Source: Peptacetobacter hiranonis (GTDB lineage: Bacteria > Bacillota > Clostridia > Peptostreptococcales > Peptostreptococcaceae). Taken from it: DNA of 64,000 nt. Below, piece after piece: positions 16,705 through 26,326 of this stretch (position 1 is the stretch's first letter; every line of letters starts with the position of its first letter). Below the pieces are notes generated by a model. It saw nothing but the letters and a program-made list of their open reading frames with translations. It had not been told where the DNA came from and made no database searches. The stretch lies in contig NZ_CP036523.1 of the NCBI RefSeq assembly GCF_008151785.1, positions 744,001 to 808,000 of the forward strand, written 5' to 3'. A program made the position numbers and the translations under genes.

Positions 16705-18018
16705 ATGATAAAGAGTTTTTTTAGAAAGTTTAGGTCTGCAAGGATGGCAAGTAAGGTTGCTGGAGTTATTTTGGTGGCTGTTGTTGTGTTTGCCGGTTAT
16801 TTAGGTGTTATGCAAGCGAGAGAGAGTAAGAGGTTGTCTGAGTATAAAGATACGAAGATTAATCAGGTTATTTATATAAATAATAAGAAGTTTGAGCCGT
16901 CAAAGCCGTACAAGATTAGAAATGAGATTGTTTTTTTACCACTTGATGATGTTTTGAAGGCGTTAGGAGATAAGTATAGTTATACTGAGGAGAGTTTTGG
17001 CAAGATTGTGCTGAAGTATCAGGGTACTATTTATGATTTAAAAAAGGGATCAAATATTGTTTATAATAGGAGTGCAAAGGAAGAGATTAAGATGGATGGT
17101 AGGGTAGAGCTTATGCAAGGTAAGCTTTATGTACCACTTGAGTTTATTAAGGATTGTATGTATGTAAATATTCTTGAGCTTTCTGGCAATAGGGTGTTTA
17201 TAGATAGTTTTAAAGAAAGATTTAAGTATGATTGGATGAAGGATAATAAGTATATTGCTCATGCAATGGGTGGTATAGATAAGAAAGTTTATACTAATAG
17301 TTTGGATGCGTTTGAGTATAATTATAAGCTTGGATATAGAGTTTTTGAGATAGATGTAGCCTTGACATCAGATGGACAACCAGTTTTATTACATTCATGG
17401 GATGAACCAAGACTTAAGGAACTTGGTCTTCCTACTTCATGGAATAAAAATAGACCTAATTTTAATGAGTTTATAAATACTGAGGTATGTGGTGTTTATA
17501 AACCGATGTCGTTTAGAGAGGTTTGTGAGCTTAGTAAGAAGTATAAAGATGTCAGATTTGTGATAGATGTTAAAGGCGATCAGCAGATGTGTAAAGAGGT
17601 TTATAAGAAGTGCGTTAAGATTGCTAAAGAGGTAGATGGAAAGGTTTTAGATAAGTTTATTCCTCAAATTTATGATGAAAAAATGCTAAATGATGTTATG
17701 GCAACTTATGATTTTAAGTCTATGATTTATACGTTATATAAACAGGAAAAGTTAAATGCGCAGGAGGTAATAGATTTTTCTTATGAGAACGGAATAAAGG
17801 TAGTTGTTATAGATAAGGAAAAATTAAACTCCAAGTTTATTAAGGAACTTAAGCAGAGAGGGATTTATGTTTATGTTAATACTTATAATGACACTACTAA
17901 AATAAAAGAGCTTTTTGGTATGGGAGCTAAAGGTATTTATTCTGATTTTATAAATCCTAAGAACGGAGAAAATAGATACGAGGTAGAGGAAAATAAGAAT
18001 AAAGATATAAAAAATTAG
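16705..18018 (+). CDS. Membrane-anchored GDPD-type phosphodiesterase with copper-amine-oxidase-like N domain, 437 aa
   Basis: One N-terminal membrane anchor (about 16-37). Then a copper-amine-oxidase-N-like stalk domain (about 45-165; IYINNKKF…, LPLDDVLKALG, YVPLEFIKD), and a glycerophosphodiester phosphodiesterase/PI-PLC-like TIM barrel from about 175 (YIAHAMGGIDKKVYTNSLDAFEYNYKLGYRVF…DVALTSDGQPVLLHSWDE). The first catalytic region reads HAMGG where classic GDPDs have HRG, so the second histidine (LLHSWD) and acidic residues carry the rest of the signature. It probably acts outside the membrane on glycerophosphate-type esters of lipid or wall polymer. ATG 16705 is chosen because AAGGAG lies 8 bases upstream. 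It lies upstream of the polymer cluster, which encodes a glycerophosphotransferase-family enzyme. Confidence 0.7.
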   Translation: MIKSFFRKFRSARMASKVAGVILVAVVVFAGYLGVMQARESKRLSEYKDTKINQVIYINNKKFEPSKPYKIRNEIVFLPLDDVLKALGDKYSYTEESFGKIVLKYQGTIYDLKKGSNIVYNRSAKEEIKMDGRVELMQGKLYVPLEFIKDCMYVNILELSGNRVFIDSFKERFKYDWMKDNKYIAHAMGGIDKKVYTNSLDAFEYNYKLGYRVFEIDVALTSDGQPVLLHSWDEPRLKELGLPTSWNKNRPNFNEFINTEVCGVYKPMSFREVCELSKKYKDVRFVIDVKGDQQMCKEVYKKCVKIAKEVDGKVLDKFIPQIYDEKMLNDVMATYDFKSMIYTLYKQEKLNAQEVIDFSYENGIKVVVIDKEKLNSKFIKELKQRGIYVYVNTYNDTTKIKELFGMGAKGIYSDFINPKNGENRYEVEENKNKDIKN

Positions 18019-18054
18019 TAAAAATATATTCTTAATGTGTTAATTGAAAAAAAT

Positions 18055-18128
18055 TGTCACTAAAATGTTTCAATTTAGCAAAAAGCTTGTAACAAAAAGG
18101 TTACAAATTGTAACTTTTGTGCTATAAT
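18055..18128 (+). promoter_or_regulatory. Promoter with WalR-like TGTWAC half-sites upstream of CWB2 amidase
   Basis: Extended -10 TGC-TATAAT (TATAAT 18123-18128) with TTACAA (18101-18106) 16 bases upstream. Half-sites TGTCAC (18055), TGTTTC (18066), TGTAAC (18088) and GGTTAC (18099) fall on an 11-bp grid, with another TGTAAC at 18109. The consensus TGTWAH-N5-TGTWAH is that of the wall-stress regulator WalR/YycF. The AAAAGCTTGT found here also precedes both NlpC/P60 genes. Confidence 0.5.
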
Positions 18129-18272
18129 GATTTACATAATGTTATGAGATTTACATAATATTTGTTAAAAAGGTTTAAAACAGACCTTTCCCAGTCGGTT
18201 TAGAGAATGATTTTGTAGTGAGGAAACTACGGTTTAGGTTATATTAAAATTATGAATTTAAGGAGGAGTTTT

Positions 18273-20279
18273 ATGAAGAGAAGATTTAAAGCGACAACAG
18301 CTGTTGTTATGGCAGCTACAATGATGGCGCCAACTATGGCATTTGCACAGACTAGTGCTCAGGATAAAGGTATAAGTGTTAATATAGAAAAGAAAAGTGT
18401 AGTTTTTGGAACAGAGTCTGGTATTTCAGTTAAGTTTAATGAAAAATTAGATGCTGAAAAGATAGTTGCAGATTTTAAATGCTACGATATGACTATAAGT
18501 TCTGAATTAAAATACAATAAAGATAAAGATGTTTACGAAGGTACTGTTAAGTTTGATCAGGAACCAGAGTATTTAAATGTTTGGGAATTAGAAAAGATAG
18601 AAGTTAAGTCAGCTAATCCATATTCTTTAGATAGAAATGCGTTAAAAGATATGGGACTTGATTTAGATTCTTGTGATATTACTCAGGAAGTAGTTGTAGA
18701 TGATGAAGAAGTTCAGAAGGCTATAGATGAAGGTACAGCTTCTAATATGGTTCAGAGAACTATAGCTAGAGCTGCTGTTCCAGTTGATAAACTTATTGGT
18801 AGTAATAGATTTGAAACAGCAATTAAGATATCACAAAAGGGTTGGAATAAATCAGATAATGTTATAGTTGTTAATAAAAATGCTAGTATAGCTGGTGTTA
18901 TAGCTACACCTCTTGCAACTACTTATGGAGCGCCGGTTCTTTTAACAGATAAGAATAGCACTCCAGCAAATATAATAACAGAAATAAAGAGATTAGAAGC
19001 TAAGAATATAATAGTTGTTGGAAGTAATAATGATGTTGCTTCTGGCGCTATAAATGAATTAAAGAAAACAGGTGCATCTGTTTCTAGTATAAGTGGAAAT
19101 AATACATCAGAACTTTCTTTAAATATAGCTAAGGCTATAGATGAAAAACACGATGTAAATAAGGTATATGTTGCAAATGGGGCAAATGGACAGATAGATG
19201 CCCTTACTATAGCTGCAAAAGCTGGTGAAGATAAACAGCCAATAATACTTACAGAAAAGAATTCTATAAATTCTTCTGTTTATAATTGGTTAAAATCAGA
19301 AAGTTTATCTGATGCATATGTTATAGGTGGAGAAAATGTTGTTTCTAATGATGTTTTAAATAAGATTGATGGTGTGGTTAGTGCAGATGTTTCAAAAAAT
19401 AGAGTGTACGGATCTGATAGACACGAAACAAATGCTGCTGTTATTAAGAAATTCTACCACGATAAGAATTTAAAATCTGTATTTGTTGCTAAATCAGATG
19501 AGCTTATAGATGCGATTGCGTGTGGACCATTTGCATCTAAGAAGCAGTCTCCAATTCTTATAAATCCAACAAATTATGTTTCTGCTAGACATACAGAAAA
19601 TTTAAATACATATAAAGCAGAGAAAGTTTATCAGGTAGGTGGAGGTATAACTTCCAAAGTTATGACTTCAATAGCAAATAGTGTTTCTAAACATAATTCA
19701 AACACTAATACTAATTCTTCTAATAATACAGTTGTTCTTGATGCAGGACACGGAGGTTCAGATTCAGGAGCAGTTTCTGGTTCTAGAAGAGAAAAAGATT
19801 ATACTTTAGATACTACTCTTGCAACAAGTGCTGCGTTAAGAGCTAAAGGATATAATGTTGTTCTTACTAGAAGTAACGATACTTATTTATCTTTAGGAAC
19901 AAGAACTGCTATTTCTAATGAAGTGAAACCAAAATTATTTACAAGTATTCACTATAATTCATATAATGGTAGTGCAAATGGTACAGAAGTGTATTATAAT
20001 GTAAAGGACAAGAACGGTGGATTAACAAAAACTGCCGCATCAAATGTGTTAAAGAGAATAGTAAATACATTTGGTTTTTCAAATAGAGGAATAAAAGCAA
20101 AAGCTAATAGCAGTGGAACTGATTACTACTATGTTTTAAGAGAAAATAAATATCCGTCAATGCTTATAGAATGTGCATTTATAGATAGTTCAAAGGATAT
20201 GAATAAACTGAATTCAGATTCTAAGATAACTAATTTAGGAAATCAGATAGCAGCTGGTATAGCTGAATCTATAAAATAA
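18273..20279 (+). CDS. CWB2-anchored N-acetylmuramoyl-L-alanine amidase, 668 aa
   Basis: Signal peptide about 1-26 (…TMAFA). An N-terminal domain of unknown type runs to about 165. Three CWB2 modules start near 171 (LIGSNRFETAIKI), 268 (SISGNNTSELSLNI, degenerate) and 374 (RVYGSDRHETNAAV). A C-terminal Amidase_3 domain spans about 484-668 (VVLDAGHGGSDSG, the E of RREKDY, SIHYNS, and LIECAF with the catalytic glutamate). All zinc ligands are visible. It cuts the bond between MurNAc and stem peptide and would be held in the wall by the CWB2 trio, as in C. difficile Cwp6-type proteins, although here the catalytic domain is C-terminal. Start ATG 18273 follows AAGGAGGAG. Confidence 0.88.
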   Translation: MKRRFKATTAVVMAATMMAPTMAFAQTSAQDKGISVNIEKKSVVFGTESGISVKFNEKLDAEKIVADFKCYDMTISSELKYNKDKDVYEGTVKFDQEPEYLNVWELEKIEVKSANPYSLDRNALKDMGLDLDSCDITQEVVVDDEEVQKAIDEGTASNMVQRTIARAAVPVDKLIGSNRFETAIKISQKGWNKSDNVIVVNKNASIAGVIATPLATTYGAPVLLTDKNSTPANIITEIKRLEAKNIIVVGSNNDVASGAINELKKTGASVSSISGNNTSELSLNIAKAIDEKHDVNKVYVANGANGQIDALTIAAKAGEDKQPIILTEKNSINSSVYNWLKSESLSDAYVIGGENVVSNDVLNKIDGVVSADVSKNRVYGSDRHETNAAVIKKFYHDKNLKSVFVAKSDELIDAIACGPFASKKQSPILINPTNYVSARHTENLNTYKAEKVYQVGGGITSKVMTSIANSVSKHNSNTNTNSSNNTVVLDAGHGGSDSGAVSGSRREKDYTLDTTLATSAALRAKGYNVVLTRSNDTYLSLGTRTAISNEVKPKLFTSIHYNSYNGSANGTEVYYNVKDKNGGLTKTAASNVLKRIVNTFGFSNRGIKAKANSSGTDYYYVLRENKYPSMLIECAFIDSSKDMNKLNSDSKITNLGNQIAAGIAESIK

Positions 20280-20295
20280 TAGGAAGTAATGATTG

Positions 20296-20330
20296 AATAC
20301 ATCTAGGTATTTCCTAGATGTATTTAATTG
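20296..20330 (+). terminator. Terminator of amidase gene
   Basis: AATACATCTAGG/CCTAGATGTATT perfect stem, weak T-tract. Confidence 0.6.
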
Positions 20331-20379
20331 TTTATAGAGCTGCTGTTAGCTTTGCTGAGTGGAAATAGGAGATAAAAGT

Positions 20380-21471
20380 ATGAATAAGAAGAAAATAACA
20401 GCAGTGTTACTTGCATTATTGCTAGTTGTAGCTTATTTGTTCTCTGGAAAGATAATAAATAAGCTGTATTTAAGAGGGTATGAAAAAGAGAAGATACAGG
20501 GCGCTAATAGATATGAAACTATTATAAGCTGTGGTGAAGGATACTGGGATAATCCTAAGGAAGCTATTTTGATTAATACAGGTGATATAGGCTCTGCTAT
20601 GAGTGCTGTGCCTTATGCTTATGCCAATAATATACCGTTACTTCTTACAGAGCAGGGAGATTTATCAAGTGAGATTCGTAAGTTTATAAAAGAGAATCAC
20701 TTGAAAAAGGTGTATGTTTTAGGAGGTATAAGAGCTGTATCTAAGCGTGTAGAGAGAGATGTTGAGAGAACAGGTGCTAAAGTAGAGAGAATTATACAGA
20801 TAAATAGAGGAGATATAAGTAATACATTTGCAGAGATGACTGTTAAGCAGAGTAAGAGCAAAGAAATGTTTGTTATTTTTGATGGAAAGAATGGATACTC
20901 TATAGGAGTTTCTATTTTAGGAAAAGCGGCAGAAAAAGGGATGCCGATTTTAACCGTTAATGAGTCTAATCTTTACAAAGCAGCTGAGTTTGCAAGAGAG
21001 AATGGTATAGAAAAGACCTATGTTATAGGTAGATTTAATGAACTTAATAGTACAATTGATAAAGTTTTTCCTAATGTACATAGAATTTCTGGTAAAGATA
21101 AGTTTGAAGTTAATAGAAATGTAATTAAAGAGTTTTACGATATGGACAAGGTAGATAAGGTTTATGTTGTAAAAGGTGGAAATTTAATAAAAGGTAAGAC
21201 TTTAAATGTAGGTGAGTTTGTAAATAGTATTGCAGCTGTTCCAAGAATAGCTAAGACTGGTGAGCCTATATTGATAAATGATACAGAGTATATTCAGGAC
21301 GATGTAATGGACTTCTTAAAAAAATATAATATTAAGAAGCTTTGCAGCGTTGGATTTGAGATTAAAAAGACTAGCGTGATAAATTTAGACAGCGATGTTG
21401 CTAGAATTGTGACTTCATTTATTTTAATAATTATGATTGCATTAATTACTTTTAGAGCTTTAAAAGGATAG
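20380..21471 (+). CDS. Membrane-anchored CWB2 protein, 363 aa
   Basis: The N-terminal hydrophobic segment ITAVLLALLLVVAYLFSGKII (about 5-25) lacks a clear cleavage site and looks like an anchor. Three CWB2-type modules follow (KIQGANRYETIISC, RIIQINRGDISNTF which is degenerate, and RISGKDKFEVNRNV). A second hydrophobic segment at the C-terminus (VARIVTSFILIIMIALITFRAL, about 338-359) would tether that end too. There is no other functional domain. A CWB2 array with membrane anchors at both ends is unusual and could bridge membrane and wall polymer. ATG 20380 is preceded by AGGAGA. It stands just before the polymer biosynthesis operon. Confidence 0.75.
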   Translation: MNKKKITAVLLALLLVVAYLFSGKIINKLYLRGYEKEKIQGANRYETIISCGEGYWDNPKEAILINTGDIGSAMSAVPYAYANNIPLLLTEQGDLSSEIRKFIKENHLKKVYVLGGIRAVSKRVERDVERTGAKVERIIQINRGDISNTFAEMTVKQSKSKEMFVIFDGKNGYSIGVSILGKAAEKGMPILTVNESNLYKAAEFARENGIEKTYVIGRFNELNSTIDKVFPNVHRISGKDKFEVNRNVIKEFYDMDKVDKVYVVKGGNLIKGKTLNVGEFVNSIAAVPRIAKTGEPILINDTEYIQDDVMDFLKKYNIKKLCSVGFEIKKTSVINLDSDVARIVTSFILIIMIALITFRALKG

Positions 21472-21486
21472 GATTTTCATAAGCTA

Positions 21487-21515
21487 TTGATAATATATTC
21501 ATTTTTGAGTATAAT
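21487..21515 (+). promoter_or_regulatory. Promoter of the wall-polymer operon
   Basis: TTGATA (21487-21492), 17-bp spacer, TATAAT (21510-21515), 33 bases before the start of the sugar transferase gene. Confidence 0.75.
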
Positions 21516-21548
21516 AGAACAATAGGAATTAATGTAATGGAGGTAATT

Positions 21549-22208
21549 ATGTCTGAATATAGAAGTGATGAAGATAAAAACTTACAGGATTTTATAGACT
21601 CTATAGATTATGGCATAGTTAAAGGTGGAGTTATTTTTGATTTTTATCAGCGAGTTTTAAATATATTATTATCTCTTATTGGATTGGCAATAGGGATACC
21701 ACTTATTATAATATTTGGAATACGGATAAAGATTGAGGATAACGGACCGATAACTTATAAGCAGGAAAGACTAGGAAAAGGCGGAAAGAGGTTTTATATA
21801 TATAAATTAAGATCTATGAGAACTGATGCTGAAAAGTTTGGTGCTCAGTGGGCGGAAAAAGACGATCCAAGGATTACTAAAGTTGGAAGATTTATAAGAA
21901 AAACCAGAATAGATGAAATTCCTCAGTTATTCAATATTCTAAAGGGTGATATGAGTCTTATTGGTCCAAGACCGGAAAGACCACAGTTTACAGAGCAGTT
22001 CAATAGAGAGATACCAGGGTTTATAAACAGACTTGCTGTTAAACCAGGACTTACTGGTTGGGCACAGGTAAATGGTGGTTATGATATGACTCCAGCTGAA
22101 AAACTTGTTGAGGATATATATTATATAAAAAATAGAAGTGTTTTACTTGATTTTAAGATTATATTCAAAACAGTTGCTGTTGTTTTAACAGGAGATGGAG
22201 CTAGATAA
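21549..22208 (+). CDS. Undecaprenyl-phosphate sugar-1-phosphate transferase, 219 aa
   Basis: A bacterial sugar transferase (WcaJ/CpsE C-terminal type) that starts glycan assembly by moving a sugar-1-phosphate onto undecaprenyl phosphate at the inner membrane face. One membrane segment lies at about 32-57 (VLNILLSLIGLAIGIPLIIIFGI). Signature motifs are KLRSMRTDA, the DPRITKVGRFIRKTRIDEIPQL block and SLIGPRPERP, then GLTGWAQVNG. GGAGG precedes ATG 21549. It is the first gene of the polymer operon and defines the first sugar of the repeat, which cannot be read from the sequence. Confidence 0.9.
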   Translation: MSEYRSDEDKNLQDFIDSIDYGIVKGGVIFDFYQRVLNILLSLIGLAIGIPLIIIFGIRIKIEDNGPITYKQERLGKGGKRFYIYKLRSMRTDAEKFGAQWAEKDDPRITKVGRFIRKTRIDEIPQLFNILKGDMSLIGPRPERPQFTEQFNREIPGFINRLAVKPGLTGWAQVNGGYDMTPAEKLVEDIYYIKNRSVLLDFKIIFKTVAVVLTGDGAR

Positions 22209-22224
22209 TTTGAATAGTATTTTT

Positions 22225-22254
22225 GGGGGCTCTATAAAAGAGCCCTTTTATTTT
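22225..22254 (+). terminator. Terminator within the polymer cluster
   Basis: GGGCTCT-ATAAA-AGAGCCC followed by TTTTATTTT. No strong promoter follows before 22307, so partial read-through to the flippase gene is likely. Confidence 0.75.
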
Positions 22255-22306
22255 GAAAAATATTTTATTTTGAGTGTTATTTAAGAGATTATGAAGGAGA
22301 AATGAG

Positions 22307-23857
22307 ATGGCAGGTACAGCTAAGGCAGCAGTTTGGATTATGATAGCTACTATGCTCTCTAAGCTTTTGGGATTTTTTAGAGAGGTTGTATTAGCTAGTT
22401 TTTATGGTACAGGGGCATATGCAGACGTATTTTTATTAACGTTAAATATTCCAGGACTTATAATTGCGATTGTAGGTTCTGCTATTGCTACTATATATGT
22501 TCCGATATATTTTGAAACTAAGGAAAAAGAAGGCACTGAGGGTGCATTAAAGTTTACTAATAATATGATAAATATTATTGCTTTATTGGCGATAGTTGTG
22601 GCTATTTTAGGACTTTTATTTACTGAAGAGTTCGTAAAGGTATTTGCGGTGGGATTTACAGGTGAAAAGTTTAGAATAGCTGTGTCATTTACTAAGATTA
22701 TGATAATAGGTGTTATTTTCTTAGCGCTTAGTAAAATTTTAGGTACGTATTTGAATGTTAATGATAGTTTTACAGTTCCTAGTTTGATAGGGATTCCATA
22801 CAATATTTTTATAATTTCAGCTATAGCTATTAGTACTAAGACTAATGTAATTATTATGGCTATAGGTGCGCTTCTTGGTATGGCAAGTCAGATGCTGTTC
22901 CAGCTTCCTTTTGCGATTAAGAAGGGGTATAAGTATCAGCCTTATTTGAATGTTAAGGAAGACAATATTAAGAGCATGATTATTTTAATGCTTCCTATGA
23001 TTATAGGGGTTGCTATAGGGCAGATTAATACTGCGGTTGATAAGGCACTTGCGACTACTCTTGGAGATGGTCCACTTTCGGCTCTAAACTATGCAAATAA
23101 GCTTAATGATTTTGTTATGGCTTTATTTGTTACATCTATAGTAACAGTTATATATCCTAAGTTAGCTAGGATGATAAATGCTGATAAGAAAGAAGATTTT
23201 GTAAATACAATAGTGAAGTCTTCTAATTGTATTTTGCTTTTAGTTTTACCTATAACTGTAGGAGCAATTGTGCTTGCTGAGCCTATTGTAAGGATTTTAT
23301 TCCAGAGAGGGGCTTTTGATGCAGAGTCTACAAATATGACATACAACGCATTACGTCTGTATTCTTTAGGGCTTGCAGCTATGGGAGTTAGAGATGTTAT
23401 TACTAGAGTATTCTATTCGTTATCAGATACTAAGACGCCTATGATAAATGCGAGTATTGCTCTTGTAATGAATATAATAATGAACTTGATTTTAATAAAA
23501 CCATTAGGCTATAAAGGATTAGCTATTTCTACAAGTATAGCATCTATAGTTACGGTGATGCTTTTATTTAGATCTTTAAAGAAGAGAACAGGATACTTCG
23601 GTGGAGATAAGATTGTGAAGACTGGTCTTAAGAGTTTAGTTTCTTCTGTTATAATGGGAGTATGTACTGTTTTTGTATATAAAGGAATGTATGGTATACT
23701 TGGTGTAGGAATGATAAATGAACTTTTAGCATTAGTTTGTTCAGTTGTTGTAAGTGTTGTAGTATACTTTATATTAATAATGATGTTAAAGGTAGATGAG
23801 ATGAGCTTAGTTTTTGATATATTTGGTAAGGCTAAGTCTAAATTTCTTAAAAGATAA
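22307..23857 (+). CDS. MurJ/MviN-family lipid-linked glycan flippase, copy 1, 516 aa
   Basis: About 14 membrane segments with the MviN opening (AAVWIMIATMLSKLLGFFREVVLASFYG), the central PMIIGVAIGQINTAVDKALATTLGDGPLSALNYANKL block and VRILFQRGAFDAEST. MOP-superfamily exporters of this kind flip lipid II or lipid-linked polymer units. A close paralogue sits at the other end of the cluster (35823). In C. difficile one of the corresponding mviN genes belongs to the PSII locus. It is followed 12 bases later by the phosphoglucomutase gene. Which copy handles lipid II and which the polymer cannot be told here. Confidence 0.88.
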   Translation: MAGTAKAAVWIMIATMLSKLLGFFREVVLASFYGTGAYADVFLLTLNIPGLIIAIVGSAIATIYVPIYFETKEKEGTEGALKFTNNMINIIALLAIVVAILGLLFTEEFVKVFAVGFTGEKFRIAVSFTKIMIIGVIFLALSKILGTYLNVNDSFTVPSLIGIPYNIFIISAIAISTKTNVIIMAIGALLGMASQMLFQLPFAIKKGYKYQPYLNVKEDNIKSMIILMLPMIIGVAIGQINTAVDKALATTLGDGPLSALNYANKLNDFVMALFVTSIVTVIYPKLARMINADKKEDFVNTIVKSSNCILLLVLPITVGAIVLAEPIVRILFQRGAFDAESTNMTYNALRLYSLGLAAMGVRDVITRVFYSLSDTKTPMINASIALVMNIIMNLILIKPLGYKGLAISTSIASIVTVMLLFRSLKKRTGYFGGDKIVKTGLKSLVSSVIMGVCTVFVYKGMYGILGVGMINELLALVCSVVVSVVVYFILIMMLKVDEMSLVFDIFGKAKSKFLKR

Positions 23858-23869
23858 AGGAGAATAAAT

Positions 23870-25570
23870 ATGAGCTATAAAGATATATATAACGAGTGGA
23901 TAGAGTCTTCTTATTTTGATGAAGATACAAAAGACGAACTTAGAGGGATAGCAGATGATGAAAATGAAATAAAGGAAAGATTTTATAAGAGTTTAGAGTT
24001 TGGTACTGCAGGTATGAGAGGTATAATTGGTGCAGGTACAAATAGAATGAATGTCTATACTGTTAGAAAAGCTACACGGGGAGTTTGTAGATATATAGAA
24101 AGAAAATTTGGAGATGAAGGTAAGAATCGTGGAGTTGTTATAGCTCATGATAGTAGAAGAATGTCTAGAGAGTTTTGCGAGGAGGCTGCAGCTACATTAG
24201 CAGCTTATGGTATTAAGGCTTTTGTGTTTGATAGTCTTAGAGCTACACCTATGCTTTCTTTTGCTATTAGATATTTAAATTGCCAGATGGGGATAGTTAT
24301 TACAGCTAGCCACAATCCAAAAGAATACAATGGATACAAGGTATATGGAAGCTATGGTGGACAGATATGTGTAGATGAAGCTAATGAGATTATAGATGAG
24401 GTAAATTCTATTGAGTCTTTAGGCGATATAAAGGTAGGAAGTTTTGATTCTTATTTAGAGTCTGGTATGATAACTGTTTTAGATGATGATGTTGATAATG
24501 CATTTAATGAAGCGGTTTTAAGTCAGGTTAGAGATAAAAAGATGGTTTCTGAAAATGGAGATAAGTTAAGAATAATTTATACTCCTATACATGGTACAGG
24601 TAATGTTCCGGTTAGAAGAGCGCTTAAGGATGCTGGATTTACAGATGTTGCTGTTGTTAAGGAACAGGAGTTACCTGATACTGAGTTTAGTACAGTTGAG
24701 TATCCAAATCCTGAGGAAAAGGCTGTGTTCAATATAGCTATAGATATGGCTAAGGAAAGCAATGCAGATTTAATTATAGGTACAGATCCAGACTGCGATA
24801 GAGTTGGGATAGTTGTTAGAGATAATAATGGTGAGTATGTTGTTTTAAATGGAAATCAGACTGGAGCAATAATAGTTAATTATTTATTCTCTAAGATGAA
24901 TGAAGCTGGTAATATACCAGAAAAACCAGTAGTTATAAAAACTATAGTTACTTCAGAACTTGGTGCAGCTATTGCTGAGCATTATGGAGCAGAAGTTGTA
25001 AATACTCTTACGGGATTTAAGTTTATAGGTGAGAAAATACACGAGTACGAAGATTTTGGAAGTGTGGTTAAGAATTTTGTTATAGGATATGAAGAAAGTT
25101 ATGGATATCTTGTAGGTACTCATGCTAGAGATAAGGACGCTGTCGTAGCATCTTTAATACTATCAGAAGCAGCACTTTATTATAAGTTAAAAGGTATGAA
25201 TCTTTATGATGCACTTATGGAGATTTATGATAAGTTTGGTTATTATAAGGAAGCACTTAAGTCTATTACATTAAAAGGTATAGATGGAGTTGAAAAAATA
25301 GCTGAGATTATGAAGTCGTTTAGAAACGATGATATATCTTCTATAGCTGGAGTTAAAGTTGATAGAAAGTTAGATTATAAAGAAGGAATAGATGGCCTTC
25401 CTAAAGCTGATGTTCTTAAGTTTGTTTTAGAGGATAATTCTTGGATAGCTATTAGACCTTCTGGAACTGAGCCAAAGATCAAGTTCTACTTTGGTGTGTG
25501 CGGAAATAATGAAGTGGAATCTGATAAAAAAGTTAATATACTGAAAGAGTACATAGAATCTTGTTTATAA
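23870..25570 (+). CDS. Phosphoglucomutase/phosphomannomutase, 566 aa
   Basis: Alpha-D-phosphohexomutase family, probably converting Glc-6-P to Glc-1-P for UDP-glucose. Visible motifs are the active serine loop TASHNPKEYNGYKVYG (about 143-158), the metal loop DPDCDRVGI (about 306), the sugar-binding GYEESYGYL and the phosphate-binding RPSGTEPKIKFYF near the C-terminus. Length is typical of the PgcA/YbbT-like group. It supplies the UDP-glucose dehydrogenase and glucosyltransferases of the same cluster. Confidence 0.92.
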   Translation: MSYKDIYNEWIESSYFDEDTKDELRGIADDENEIKERFYKSLEFGTAGMRGIIGAGTNRMNVYTVRKATRGVCRYIERKFGDEGKNRGVVIAHDSRRMSREFCEEAAATLAAYGIKAFVFDSLRATPMLSFAIRYLNCQMGIVITASHNPKEYNGYKVYGSYGGQICVDEANEIIDEVNSIESLGDIKVGSFDSYLESGMITVLDDDVDNAFNEAVLSQVRDKKMVSENGDKLRIIYTPIHGTGNVPVRRALKDAGFTDVAVVKEQELPDTEFSTVEYPNPEEKAVFNIAIDMAKESNADLIIGTDPDCDRVGIVVRDNNGEYVVLNGNQTGAIIVNYLFSKMNEAGNIPEKPVVIKTIVTSELGAAIAEHYGAEVVNTLTGFKFIGEKIHEYEDFGSVVKNFVIGYEESYGYLVGTHARDKDAVVASLILSEAALYYKLKGMNLYDALMEIYDKFGYYKEALKSITLKGIDGVEKIAEIMKSFRNDDISSIAGVKVDRKLDYKEGIDGLPKADVLKFVLEDNSWIAIRPSGTEPKIKFYFGVCGNNEVESDKKVNILKEYIESCL

Positions 25571-25590
25571 ATTAAGGAGGGGAATTTTAC

Positions 25591-26325
25591 TTGATAGATA
25601 AGAAAATTCATTATGTTTGGCTTGGAGGGCCAAAAGGAAATGTTGAAAATATATGTATTAATATTTGGAAGGATAAGCTTCCAGATTATGAGATTATAGA
25701 GTGGAATGAGAAAAATTTTGACATAGAAAAAGAAATTAAAGGAAAAAAATTCCTTGAAGAATGTTATAAACAAAAGCTTTGGGCATTTATAGCAGACTAT
25801 ATAAGATTAAAGGTTCTATATGAGCAAGGTGGGCTTTATATGGATACAGATATTCAAGTGCTAAAGGATTTAACTCCTCTTATGGAAGAAAATAGGCTAT
25901 TCTTTGGATATGAAAGTAAAGAATATGCAAATGGAGCTATAATAGGTGCTGAACCACATCATCCTTTTATTAAGGATATGCTTGAATTTTATAATGAAGA
26001 CGTTATGAATAGTAACTTGTATACAATTCCAAAGATAATGACTTATATACTTAATGAAAAGTATGAAAAGTTTGATAGAAATAATTTTTCTGAAGGAATA
26101 AGAGTTTACGACGAAGAGTATTTTTACCCATTTAATTATAATGAAGAATATACAGATGACTGTATTACAGAAAATACTTATGTTATTCATTGGTGGGGAA
26201 AAAGTTGGGCCAAGAAAAGAAATTATTTCCTAGAAACTAAACATATGTCTGGATTTGAAAAAATTTATAAGTGTATGAGAATTTTTGCGAGCAATACTTT
26301 GTTGAGCCTGAAGAGGAGACGTTAG
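25591..26325 (+). CDS. Glycosyltransferase, GT32 / DXD sugar-binding family, 244 aa
   Basis: Starts KIHYVWLGGPKGN, carries ADYIRLKVLYEQGGLYMDTDIQVL with the DXD metal site (about 87-89) and NGAIIGAEPHHPF, all typical of Gly_transf_sug enzymes from capsule loci. TTG 25591 is taken as start: AAGGAGGGG lies 8 bases upstream and no nearer ATG fits the fold. Cytoplasmic, membrane-associated. Donor and acceptor unknown. Confidence 0.85.
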   Translation: MIDKKIHYVWLGGPKGNVENICINIWKDKLPDYEIIEWNEKNFDIEKEIKGKKFLEECYKQKLWAFIADYIRLKVLYEQGGLYMDTDIQVLKDLTPLMEENRLFFGYESKEYANGAIIGAEPHHPFIKDMLEFYNEDVMNSNLYTIPKIMTYILNEKYEKFDRNNFSEGIRVYDEEYFYPFNYNEEYTDDCITENTYVIHWWGKSWAKKRNYFLETKHMSGFEKIYKCMRIFASNTLLSLKRRR

Positions 26326-26326
26326 T

